NCBI GenBank assembly: GCA_002405405.1
Contig: DHLT01000252.1
Span: 1,981 to 10,444 of the forward strand
Direction: 5' to 3'
Source: Ignavibacteria bacterium UBA4661
GTDB lineage: Bacteria; Bacteroidota; Ignavibacteria; Kapaibacteriales; UBA4661
Length of the DNA stretch: 8,464 nt
Under the pieces are notes generated by a model. It had not been told where the DNA came from and made no database searches. It saw only the letters and a list, made by a program, of their open reading frames with translations. The translations under genes and the position numbers were made by a program. Within the stretch, counting starts at the first letter, position 1. Each line of letters begins with the position of its first letter. Positions 1-6,256 of the stretch are shown here, in pieces.

Positions 1-123
1 AATCAGAGCTTTTGCATTATCGAGCGAACCATTATGGTTTATTCCGATTTCTGCAATGATAAACACCGGTTGTTCATCGCCAACGAGACGATTGCCTACA
101 CGTACTGTACGTTTTGTCTGCAT
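1..123 (-). CDS. neuB: NeuB-family nonulosonate synthase, N-terminal fragment (cut by window edge)
   Basis: The first 41 codons, from an ATG at 123, read without a stop to the window edge. Residues 21-33 read VFIIAEIGINHNG, which carries the AEIGxNHxG signature at the start of the TIM barrel in NeuB, LegI, PseI and SpsE. The preceding VGNRLVGDEQ stretch is also typical of this family. These enzymes condense phosphoenolpyruvate with a six-carbon amino sugar (ManNAc or a relative) in the cytosol to give a nine-carbon 2-keto acid. A Shine-Dalgarno-like AAGGA (131-135 on the plus strand) sits 7 nt before the ATG and supports this start. It is the last gene visible of the operon, 83 bp after the SDR gene. 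The fragment is too short to say whether the product is neuraminic, legionaminic, pseudaminic or another ulosonic acid. The family call is firm; the substrate is unknown. Confidence 0.88.
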   Translation of the reverse strand, partial: MQTKRTVRVGNRLVGDEQPVFIIAEIGINHNGSLDNAKALI

Positions 124-130
124 GGCACAT

Positions 131-137
131 TCCTTTT
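131..137 (-). promoter_or_regulatory. Ribosome binding site of the neuB-like gene
   Basis: The minus strand reads AAAAGGA, ending 7 nt before the ATG at 123. It is one of the few good Shine-Dalgarno sites in the operon and fixes the start of the truncated synthase. Confidence 0.6.
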
Positions 138-155
138 GAAAAAATGGTGTAATGA

Positions 156-174
156 TGTGAAGTTATGCTTCACA
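156..174 (-). promoter_or_regulatory. Intercistronic hairpin between SDR and neuB-like genes
   Basis: A perfect 7-bp inverted repeat, TGTGAAG / CTTCACA, encloses a 5-nt loop. It lies 32 nt after the SDR stop codon and 32 nt before the neuB-like start. No U-run follows directly; the nearest is about 14 nt further on. It is therefore not a textbook intrinsic terminator. It could be an RNA-processing or stability element, or a weak attenuator before neuB. The role is inferred. Confidence 0.45.
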
Positions 175-206
175 GAATAAGTTAGATTTATTTCGATACA
201 ATAATT

Positions 207-1034
207 TTACATGGCAGTCCAACCACCATCAACAATCAGATTTGCTCCTGTCATATAGCGAGAAGCATGACTTGCTAAAAAAACTACAGCGCCACGATAA
301 TCATGGGGTTGCGCCATTGTACGCAAAGCGGTGTGTTGAGTATAGTTCTTCACAAACCATTCTTCTTGTGCATTATCCACACCACCCGGTGAAAGTGCAT
401 TTACGCGAACACCATACTCACCCCATGCAGAAGCGAAATATTGCGTAAGAGCAATAACAGCAGCTTTCGAAGCAGAGTATGCCGGCGATTTATACATAAG
501 CCGTGAGCCATCCGGTCGCACGTATAAATCTTGCCGAGGTGCAACAACTCCATAAGTCGAAGCGATATTAATAATCGATCCTCCACCATGTTGAATCATC
601 GAGCGACCAACGGCTTGAATGCACCGCAGTACTCCGGTTACATTGACATTCAAAACTTCATTAAAAGTTGGCGTTGGATAATCTACAGGTGCAACTATAC
701 CGAAGGACTCACCATTGCGTCCTTCGACTTTGTCATTCATTGCTGCATTATTGACAAGCACATCAATGGAAACTACCTCCTCCAATACTCCATGAACACT
801 GGCTTGCACGGCAGAATCATTCGTTACATTAAGTGCCAAACCAATATGGTTTTGCGGAAAGAGCTGCTCTAATTCATGAGCAAATGCCAAGCACGATTCA
901 AGATTGAGATCAGCCACCACTACTCGTGCACCTGCGCTTGCCAGAGCTTTGCAATGTTCTTTACCAAGCAAACCCGTTGCGCCTGTCACAAGAGCAACTT
1001 TTCCTTTTAAATCAAAGAGTACTTCTTGCGCCAT
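207..1034 (-). CDS. Short-chain dehydrogenase/reductase (SDR)
   Basis: A 275-residue protein of usual classical-SDR length. It has an N-terminal Rossmann fold with TGATGLLG at 17-24 and an acidic residue after beta-2 (VVVADL, D42), which suggests NAD(H) rather than NADP(H). NNAA is at 95-98, the catalytic Ser region is INIAST (155-160), and the active-site pair YSASK is at 186-190. The C-terminal SPGGV and MTGANLIVDGGW segments are typical of the family. The family oxidises or reduces a hydroxyl/keto group on small molecules. Its place between an aminotransferase and a NeuB-type synthase suggests a sugar or ulosonate intermediate, similar to the SDR PtmA found in nonulosonate/flagellin-glycan clusters. 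The start lies 5 bp after the preceding stop with no Shine-Dalgarno site, which suggests translational coupling. The glycine motif is TGxxGxxG instead of the classical TGxxxGxG. Exact substrate unknown. Confidence 0.9.
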   Translation of the reverse strand: MAQEVLFDLKGKVALVTGATGLLGKEHCKALASAGARVVVADLNLESCLAFAHELEQLFPQNHIGLALNVTNDSAVQASVHGVLEEVVSIDVLVNNAAMNDKVEGRNGESFGIVAPVDYPTPTFNEVLNVNVTGVLRCIQAVGRSMIQHGGGSIINIASTYGVVAPRQDLYVRPDGSRLMYKSPAYSASKAAVIALTQYFASAWGEYGVRVNALSPGGVDNAQEEWFVKNYTQHTALRTMAQPHDYRGAVVFLASHASRYMTGANLIVDGGWTAM

Positions 1035-1039
1035 AGGAA

Positions 1040-2380
1040 TTACAGAGTTTTTGCTTTGGTGTTGAAATTGGTTGTTCGACGAAATACAGGTTCAACCGGT
1101 ACACCACGTAGTAATGAACGAAGTGTATTATCATGCAATGCAGTATGCAATTGCACTAAGATCAAGCGATAGGCAGAGAGAATATAATCGATATCCTGCT
1201 CGGTATGTGAAAATGAGAGATTATGAAATCCTGCCCAGAGAATACCGCAGCGAATAAGTTCTTGTTGAACAAAGGATTTTATTTCAAGAGCTGTCGCATG
1301 ATCATTCGGTGCTGTAAATGTTACCATTGTACGACAATCCATACCAATGCACTTGGTGTATGACATACCTAATTCTTGAACGAGAGAATTATAGCCGTCT
1401 TTCAATTTTTTACCGAGACTTGCTATGTATTCAGGCACATGAAATTCTCGTAGCTCTTGTATAGTTGCTTTAGCCGCCGCCAATGACAATGCTTCTCCAC
1501 CAAAAGTGGTAAAGAAGAAGACATCTTTTTCAAGAAGACGCATAATGTCTGCTTTGCCGGTCAGCAAAGAAATCGGCATTCCATACGCCACTGCTTTTGA
1601 GAAACAAGCAAGATCTGCTTTGACGCCGAAATACTCTTGAGCACCGCCTAAAGCAAGACGAAAGCCAGTCCACATTTCATCAAAAATCAAGATGATACCT
1701 CGTTCAGTGCAAATGTCACGAAGCTGGTGCAGGAAATTATTCTTCGGTTCTTCAAAGACCACCGGCTCAAGAATAACCGCAGCAGTATCCTCATCGATTG
1801 CCTGAAGAAGTGATTCAATATCGTTGTAGTTGAATGTATAAGTATTCTGCTGCACTTCTTGAGGAATGCCTGCATTACGATCAGTTACAGCGATGTACCA
1901 ATCGTGCCAACCATGATAACCACAACACAAAACAGTATTTTTACCTGTATAAGCACGTGCTAGGCGAATTGCCGCAGATGTAACATCACACCCTGTTTTA
2001 GAAAAGCGCACCATCTCAGCATTTGGTATAATTTCATGAATCATTTCCGCTACTTCTACTTCGAGCGGATGCATAAGCGAGAATGTAATACCATCAGCAA
2101 GTTGGGCTTTGATAGCAGAATCAATTTTGACATAGCCATAACCCAAGATCAAAGGACCAACTGCCATCGTGCAGTCCAAGTACTCATTACCATCAACGTC
2201 GGTCATACGCGCTCCTTTGCCTTTAGATGCGTATACTGGAGCAATACCTTTGATATGCTGACCAGGTCCTTTTGCTAAAGTCTGTGTATATGCCGGAATA
2301 AGTCCTTCAGCTCGCTGCAACAGGGATTGCGATACTTGAATGTTGGGATACGCATTAGAGAGTGTTTGCTTCTGTGGCAT
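1040..2380 (-). CDS. Class III PLP aminotransferase, glutamate-1-semialdehyde aminotransferase-like
   Basis: A 446-residue fold-type I PLP enzyme of the HemL-like branch. The phosphate-binding/acceptor motif SKTGCDVTSAAIRLARAYTG spans 127-146, the aromatic loop YHGWHDW is at 155-161, the ring-nitrogen Asp is D234 in FDEMWTGFR, and the Schiff-base lysine is K262 in FSKAVAYGMP. TTFGGE (291-296) corresponds to the second-subunit phosphate loop. The core catalytic residues are therefore present. HemL enzymes move an amino group within a C5 semialdehyde. Relatives in surface-polysaccharide loci are expected to act on sugar ketones or aldehydes. The context (split transketolase upstream, SDR and NeuB downstream) argues for amino-sugar synthesis instead of tetrapyrrole synthesis. 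The C-terminal tail of about 40 residues (from about 407) looks longer than in HemL. The start is 19 bp after the previous gene without a Shine-Dalgarno site. The fold is certain; the substrate is inferred. Confidence 0.9.
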   Translation of the reverse strand: MPQKQTLSNAYPNIQVSQSLLQRAEGLIPAYTQTLAKGPGQHIKGIAPVYASKGKGARMTDVDGNEYLDCTMAVGPLILGYGYVKIDSAIKAQLADGITFSLMHPLEVEVAEMIHEIIPNAEMVRFSKTGCDVTSAAIRLARAYTGKNTVLCCGYHGWHDWYIAVTDRNAGIPQEVQQNTYTFNYNDIESLLQAIDEDTAAVILEPVVFEEPKNNFLHQLRDICTERGIILIFDEMWTGFRLALGGAQEYFGVKADLACFSKAVAYGMPISLLTGKADIMRLLEKDVFFFTTFGGEALSLAAAKATIQELREFHVPEYIASLGKKLKDGYNSLVQELGMSYTKCIGMDCRTMVTFTAPNDHATALEIKSFVQQELIRCGILWAGFHNLSFSHTEQDIDYILSAYRLILVQLHTALHDNTLRSLLRGVPVEPVFRRTTNFNTKAKTL

Positions 2381-2399
2381 AGATCAATGAGAAAAAACA

Positions 2400-3329
2400 T
2401 TAGAAAGGTATTGGGATGACGACATAATCTTCGATCATACTTTGGATGCGCGTGGCAATCATTGCACCGGTAAATCCTTCATACACGAGCACATCATTGA
2501 GAAGTGCAGGCTTAAACCACCGCGAACGCAGTGCTATTGGTTGTACATCAGCACTGACACGGTTTGCCAAAAGAGTTTCAGCAACAATACTGTATAATCC
2601 TCCTGTTTGGAAGTGATCTTCGAGCGTTACAGTCAGACCACATGTTTGTGCAGATTCTATGACCGTATACTCATCAATTGGCACAACAGTTCGTAAATAA
2701 ACAACCCGCGTAGCAATACCTTGCGATTCCAGTTCTTCTTTTGCTTTGAGTGCTTCTTTCAACAAAAAACCATAGGTAATTATGGCAACATCATGTCCAT
2801 CGCCGATAGTTATACTACTTCCCAGTTCAAATGGTGCATTGATTGTTCCAAGCGATGGCATCGCATTATAGCGAACATAGAATGGTCGCTGTGCTTCAAG
2901 AATTGTCGGTAATCCGGCTATCATTTCTAATTCATCACATGGACAAAAGATGCCCATATTGGGAATGCCGCGCATGATAGAAATATCTTCAATGGCTTGA
3001 TGTGTAGGACCATTTGCTTCTGAAAGGAATCCGGCAATAGCACCAACAAGTTTGACTGGCAATTGCCCAATACCAACATCCGTTCGAATAAATTCGAATG
3101 CACGCAATGTTAAAAATGTCGCCAACGCATGAACAACCGGAATATTCCCACGTAAAGCCAAGCCTGTAGCCATACCAACCATTGTTTGCTCAGCAATACC
3201 CACGTCAATAAACCTTTTGCCAAGATATGGTGGAATGTTACGCAGTGCCATACGATTTTCTGCTGTCATCACAACAAGATTGCGATGCCTTTCCATATGT
3301 TCAAGAAGGATCTGTTCGTAGCGATTCAT
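2400..3329 (-). CDS. Transketolase, C-terminal subunit (Pyr plus C-terminal domains)
   Basis: This 309-residue protein corresponds to the second half of a transketolase. It has the pyrimidine-binding domain with the catalytic glutamate E47 in DVGIAEQTMVG (42-52), the phenylalanine-rich stretch ATFLTLRAFEFIRTDVG (70-86), and the substrate-loop histidine in GPTHQAIEDI (107-116, H110). A C-terminal transketolase_C domain follows from about 180 (VAIITYG ... VVPID ... LEDH ... GG). With its partner it should form a thiamine-diphosphate enzyme that moves a two-carbon ketol unit between sugar phosphates or sugar-like substrates. It follows the N-terminal subunit gene by 52 bp. Only a weak AGG element precedes the start. 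Split transketolases occur in archaea, Gram-positive bacteria and secondary-metabolite loci, but their presence inside a nonulosonate cluster suggests a dedicated, non-housekeeping role (inference). Confidence 0.92.
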   Translation of the reverse strand: MNRYEQILLEHMERHRNLVVMTAENRMALRNIPPYLGKRFIDVGIAEQTMVGMATGLALRGNIPVVHALATFLTLRAFEFIRTDVGIGQLPVKLVGAIAGFLSEANGPTHQAIEDISIMRGIPNMGIFCPCDELEMIAGLPTILEAQRPFYVRYNAMPSLGTINAPFELGSSITIGDGHDVAIITYGFLLKEALKAKEELESQGIATRVVYLRTVVPIDEYTVIESAQTCGLTVTLEDHFQTGGLYSIVAETLLANRVSADVQPIALRSRWFKPALLNDVLVYEGFTGAMIATRIQSMIEDYVVIPIPF

Positions 3330-3381
3330 AAGATTAAACCTGATATGAAAAAAATTTCAAGACAGTAGAGATGTAATATCA

Positions 3382-4242
3382 TTACCGAACAATCAGTGCT
3401 TCTGATTCCAGATCCGCAATGGCATGACCTTGTAGTTCTTGATGGAGTTGATGGATTTCATTTTTTGTAAAATTGCAGACCCATCGATCTGCTCTGCGCT
3501 CGATACTTGGAATTCCCTTACCCCGTACTGTATCAGCAATGATGCCGATTGGTTTGTCATTCTCCTTTTCATCTAAAGATTTGAATGCCATATCAAATGC
3601 ATGAAAATCATGTCCATCAGGACGTAGAACATGACAACCAAATGCTTCAAACTTTGGTGCTAGTGGTTCTAATGGAATAAGTTCTTCGGTAGCAAAATTT
3701 GCTTGAAACTCATTGCGATCAACGATAACAATCAAGTTATTTAAATGCTGGGCTGATGCCACGAGTAATGCTTCCCAGATACTTCCTTCATTAAGTTCAC
3801 CATCGCCAACGATCACAACGACACGGTTGTCGGTGTTACGCAATTTGCAGTCATAGGCAATGCCCATTCCAACTGATAACAAATGCCCCAACGACCCCGA
3901 ATGAAACTCTACCCCATTAACATTCCTATTCGGATGCCAATAAATGCTATCATGCGTTTTCAAATGATTCTGCAAACGGCTCTTTTCGATAAAGCCTAAC
4001 TCCGCAAAGACACCATATAATGCTGGGACATCATGCCCTTTGGAAAGCAAAAGATAGTCCCTTAGCGGATCCTGCGTTGTCTGTGGCGATACACGCAAGA
4101 ACTCGGTATAGAGATAAACCAGAAGATCAGCGCACGATAACGAAGCACCTGTAAAACAGCCGCCGTCGGTAGACAAGGAAAGTATATGCTCACGTACTTT
4201 CAATGCGAGGTCTTCTAATTCCAGTTGACGTTGAGTGGTCAT
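3382..4242 (-). CDS. Transketolase, N-terminal subunit (ThDP PP domain)
   Basis: This 286-residue protein is the diphosphate-binding half of a transketolase. It contains LSKGHDVPALY (66-76, H70), HSGSLGHLLSVGMG (114-127), and the ThDP motif starting GDGELNEG (146-153) and ending in VDRNEFQ (174-180). D147 and N177 are 30 residues apart, as expected for the Mg2+ ligands. VRGKGIPSIE (239-248) matches the family's TxKGKG segment. The open frame extends upstream to an ATG at 4314, but that would overlap the cytidylyltransferase by 47 bp and add 24 residues with no family resemblance. MTTQRQLELE at 4242 aligns with the normal start of split transketolases and leaves a 25-bp gap. No clear Shine-Dalgarno site precedes it. 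It pairs with the C-terminal subunit encoded next. The natural donor and acceptor are not deducible. Confidence 0.9.
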   Translation of the reverse strand: MTTQRQLELEDLALKVREHILSLSTDGGCFTGASLSCADLLVYLYTEFLRVSPQTTQDPLRDYLLLSKGHDVPALYGVFAELGFIEKSRLQNHLKTHDSIYWHPNRNVNGVEFHSGSLGHLLSVGMGIAYDCKLRNTDNRVVVIVGDGELNEGSIWEALLVASAQHLNNLIVIVDRNEFQANFATEELIPLEPLAPKFEAFGCHVLRPDGHDFHAFDMAFKSLDEKENDKPIGIIADTVRGKGIPSIERRADRWVCNFTKNEIHQLHQELQGHAIADLESEALIVR

Positions 4243-4267
4243 AGTAGAAAACTTTGATAACAAGTGG

Positions 4268-5065
4268 CTAAATAATATTTCGTGTTTGCGTAGCATGAAT
4301 AGTATGCAATTCATCCAAGTGATGACGATACCAATTCACACCTGCAAACTCTTCGTTGATTGTGTGTATATCAGGGCGCTCTTGCAACAAGTGGAGTATA
4401 TCATCGATAGTAAAGCGCGGATTTGCATCGTATAATTCAGCATAGACAGTACGAATAAATTCATAGTCTTCAGCGTAGTCAAGCGTCCAGCGATGCGACA
4501 TCGATAGGTTTTGCCCTGTTTCCCACAATACATTCCCACAACGAAACAATCCAGTGTCCCAGATGTATGGTGTCGTATGTTCACGCTGCATCATAATGCG
4601 AGCATTTCGCCATGCTGTTTCAAGGGCTGCCATACTCATGACCTCGACATCATTTCCATCGGGATACGAAGCAGGATGAAGGTTCGATACATAATCAAAA
4701 TCACATTTATGTTCACGGTAATATCGAATCACTTTATCAATAATAGCTGGATCAATTAATGGACAATCAGACGGAATTTTGACAATAGCATCGGCACAGT
4801 ATTCTTTTGCACATTGGTAATGACGATCAAGCAAGTCTAACAAACTGCCACGCATGACGGGTATATCATAATATTTGCACAGGCGAACAATTTCGCTGTC
4901 ATCATCATTTGTAGATGTTGCTACGACAACAGTACTTGGTTCATTTGCAAAACGAATCCGCTCCACTTGACGATACAGTGCAGGCATTCCGGCAAGTGGC
5001 TTCATTACTTTTTCGGGTAGCCGTGAAGATGACATTCGCGCTTGTACAACGACGACAATATTCAT
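4268..5065 (-). CDS. spsF: SpsF-like cytidylyltransferase (CMP-ulosonate synthetase family)
   Basis: This 265-residue protein belongs to the KdsB/NeuA/SpsF nucleotidyltransferase family. QARMSSSRLPEKVMKPLAG (8-26) is the N-terminal CTP-binding loop. SDCPLIDP (99-106) carries the metal-binding Asp region, followed by YPDGNDVEV (134-142) and HRWTLDY (191-197). Known relatives use CTP to attach CMP to the anomeric carbon of ulosonic acids such as Neu5Ac, legionaminic acid or Kdo; SpsF itself was named from spore-coat polysaccharide synthesis. With the downstream NeuB-like synthase it probably performs the activation step, in the cytosol. The start overlaps the upstream stop in an ATGA junction, and an AAAAGGAG site lies 10 nt before the ATG, so both start and coupling are well supported. 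The exact sugar is unknown. Confidence 0.92.
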   Translation of the reverse strand: MNIVVVVQARMSSSRLPEKVMKPLAGMPALYRQVERIRFANEPSTVVVATSTNDDDSEIVRLCKYYDIPVMRGSLLDLLDRHYQCAKEYCADAIVKIPSDCPLIDPAIIDKVIRYYREHKCDFDYVSNLHPASYPDGNDVEVMSMAALETAWRNARIMMQREHTTPYIWDTGLFRCGNVLWETGQNLSMSHRWTLDYAEDYEFIRTVYAELYDANPRFTIDDILHLLQERPDIHTINEEFAGVNWYRHHLDELHTIHATQTRNII

Positions 5066-6105
5066 ACTGCAAGCTCTCCTTTTACACCTGAATCTCTACC
5101 ATAAGAAATAGGCACAACACGTGAGATTGGATGATGAAGTTGTGATGTATCTACGACTACTTTCCTGCACACACTTGCAATTGCCTGAGCAGAACTTGCT
5201 TGATTTTGCAAGGGAGCCAGGACACGTAAAGATTCGACATTAAATTCCGAATACACTTCCTTGCCAAGCGTAATGCCGATGTAAACTACAGTCGAGAACC
5301 TTGTAATCAAGACATCGCAGTTTGCAATCATTGCACCAATATTTCCATTCGTGAAACAAAGAGCTTGTGGTGCATATTTTTCAACTTCGCGAATGGCTCG
5401 ATCATGATTTTCATTAGGATGAAATTTGAACATGAGCTGTCTGCCATTAGCAATTCGAAGTGCTTTTTCAATAAACTTTTTGCGGTTCTCATACTTGAAT
5501 GTTTCTCGCGCATCAGATGTGGCAACCAGTACATAATTCTTATATGGAAAATCATTTTGAAGAAATTGTGCGCAGTTATCATAGTTTGGAATACCTGTCA
5601 CCACAAGTCGGTCGGGATGAACACCTTTATTGATAAAATGTTGCTTATAGCCCTCAGAAGCAACGCAGAATGCTTGATACGCATGTGATAATCCGGTAGT
5701 AGCAGTGCTGGCTAAATAGCGCGGTAGTCGGAGATATTTCACTATGTAGTACATTAGGTTTTCGGGGTCTGTCATGCCCTCTTGTACTAGAACTATTGGC
5801 TTACCGACAATATTTTTAGGAATAATCAAATCGCTGCATGTAACAACTAAATCATAATCGCCATGCTCACCGCGATCATCAATGCAAAGATTATTACTTT
5901 GTAAATATTGAATTGTTGAAGAACGAAATGTGCCTGATAAAACCGTCTTGGATAAAAGACCCATTTTCACGGCAAGATTGATAATTCCATCGGCATAGTA
6001 GGGTGTGAATGCAGTCTGATACTCTTCTGGCAACGCTTGCGCAATGGCGTGCATCATGGTTGTTTGGTTCATAGAACCACAAATGAAGAGTATGCGATGC
6101 TTCAT
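5062..6105 (-). CDS. GT-B-fold-like protein; possible CMP/CDP-sugar transferase or NDP-sugar epimerase/hydrolase
   Basis: This 347-residue cytosolic protein has no signal peptide and no clear membrane span. It opens with a Rossmann-like strand, ILFICGSMNQTTMMHAIAQAL (5-25). Other visible landmarks are YDLVVTCSD (84-92), VLVQEGMTDPEN (105-116), VVTGIPNYDN (168-177), MFKFHPNE (225-232) and CDVLITRFSTVVYIG (263-277). The order QEG, then GxPNYDN, then HPNE, then RFST is what one expects of a two-lobed GT-B protein, such as UDP-GlcNAc 2-epimerases, CDP-glycerol glycerophosphotransferases or HP-motif sialyltransferases. I cannot assign it to one family with certainty. Being first in the operon and overlapping the cytidylyltransferase by 4 bp, it may supply the sugar precursor (NeuC-like or PseG-like role) or transfer the finished CMP-sugar. 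No Shine-Dalgarno site precedes the ATG. Confidence 0.72.
   Translation of the reverse strand: MKHRILFICGSMNQTTMMHAIAQALPEEYQTAFTPYYADGIINLAVKMGLLSKTVLSGTFRSSTIQYLQSNNLCIDDRGEHGDYDLVVTCSDLIIPKNIVGKPIVLVQEGMTDPENLMYYIVKYLRLPRYLASTATTGLSHAYQAFCVASEGYKQHFINKGVHPDRLVVTGIPNYDNCAQFLQNDFPYKNYVLVATSDARETFKYENRKKFIEKALRIANGRQLMFKFHPNENHDRAIREVEKYAPQALCFTNGNIGAMIANCDVLITRFSTVVYIGITLGKEVYSEFNVESLRVLAPLQNQASSAQAIASVCRKVVVDTSQLHHPISRVVPISYGRDSGVKGELAV
5076..5083 (-). promoter_or_regulatory. Ribosome binding site of the cytidylyltransferase gene
   Basis: The minus strand reads AAAAGGAG, 10 nt before the ATG at 5065 and inside the 3' end of the preceding gene. It confirms the start that overlaps the previous stop codon and is the strongest well-placed Shine-Dalgarno site in the operon. 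Confidence 0.65.
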
Positions 6106-6151
6106 AGTTTTTGGGCGAATGATATTGACAGTTTTATTGGTTATTGATGGT

Positions 6152-6175
6152 ATTGTATAAGTGTCCTCAAAACTA
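6152..6175 (-). promoter_or_regulatory. Candidate promoter elements for the nonulosonate operon
   Basis: Within the 151-bp gap before the first operon gene, the minus strand has TAGTTTTG (6168-6175). This fits the TAnnTTTG -7 element of Bacteroidota promoters. A TATACAAT box (6152-6159) lies just downstream. No convincing -33 TTTG or -35 TTGACA lies at the proper distance, so this is tentative. The gap is the only sensible place for an operon promoter in the window. Confidence 0.25.
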
Positions 6176-6216
6176 CCTTACGAGCATTACCGACGTATAA
6201 ACAGATAGTTACTGTT

Positions 6217-6246
6217 GTGTTATGATGGATTATCAAGCCATAACAC
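6217..6246. repeat. Inverted repeat with 8-bp arms in the gap before the operon
   Basis: GTGTTATG (6217-6224) and CATAACAC (6239-6246) are perfect inverted copies separated by 14 nt. The repeat lies just after the metallo-hydrolase stop codon and about 110 bp before the operon's first ATG. It is AT-rich with no U-run on the minus strand, so it looks more like a protein-binding dyad than a terminator. A small hairpin, ACTGT-TCG-ACAGT (6245-6257), abuts it and touches the stop codon; together they could also act as an inefficient termination region. The role is not decided. Confidence 0.4.
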
Positions 6247-6256
6247 TGTTCGACAG

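Noticed and set aside
242..872. Plus-strand open frames of 68-113 codons over the SDR gene, with similar ones over the other genes
   Set aside because: They are antisense shadows of well-supported coding sequences and show no family motifs.
1040..2380. Calling the aminotransferase hemL (tetrapyrrole synthesis)
   Set aside because: The fold fits, but all neighbours belong to sugar-acid chemistry, no heme genes are near, and the protein has a C-terminal tail of about 40 residues that looks longer than in HemL.
2400..4242. 1-deoxy-xylulose-5-phosphate synthase or pyruvate dehydrogenase E1 instead of transketolase
   Set aside because: The split after the PP domain, the HSGSLGH and GDGELNEG segments, and the length of both halves fit split transketolases better. 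DXS is a single longer chain.
4243..4314. Upstream ATG (4314) extending the transketolase N subunit by 24 residues
   Set aside because: It would overlap the cytidylyltransferase by 47 bp. The extra residues have no family resemblance, and MTTQRQLELE at 4242 matches the usual start of the family.
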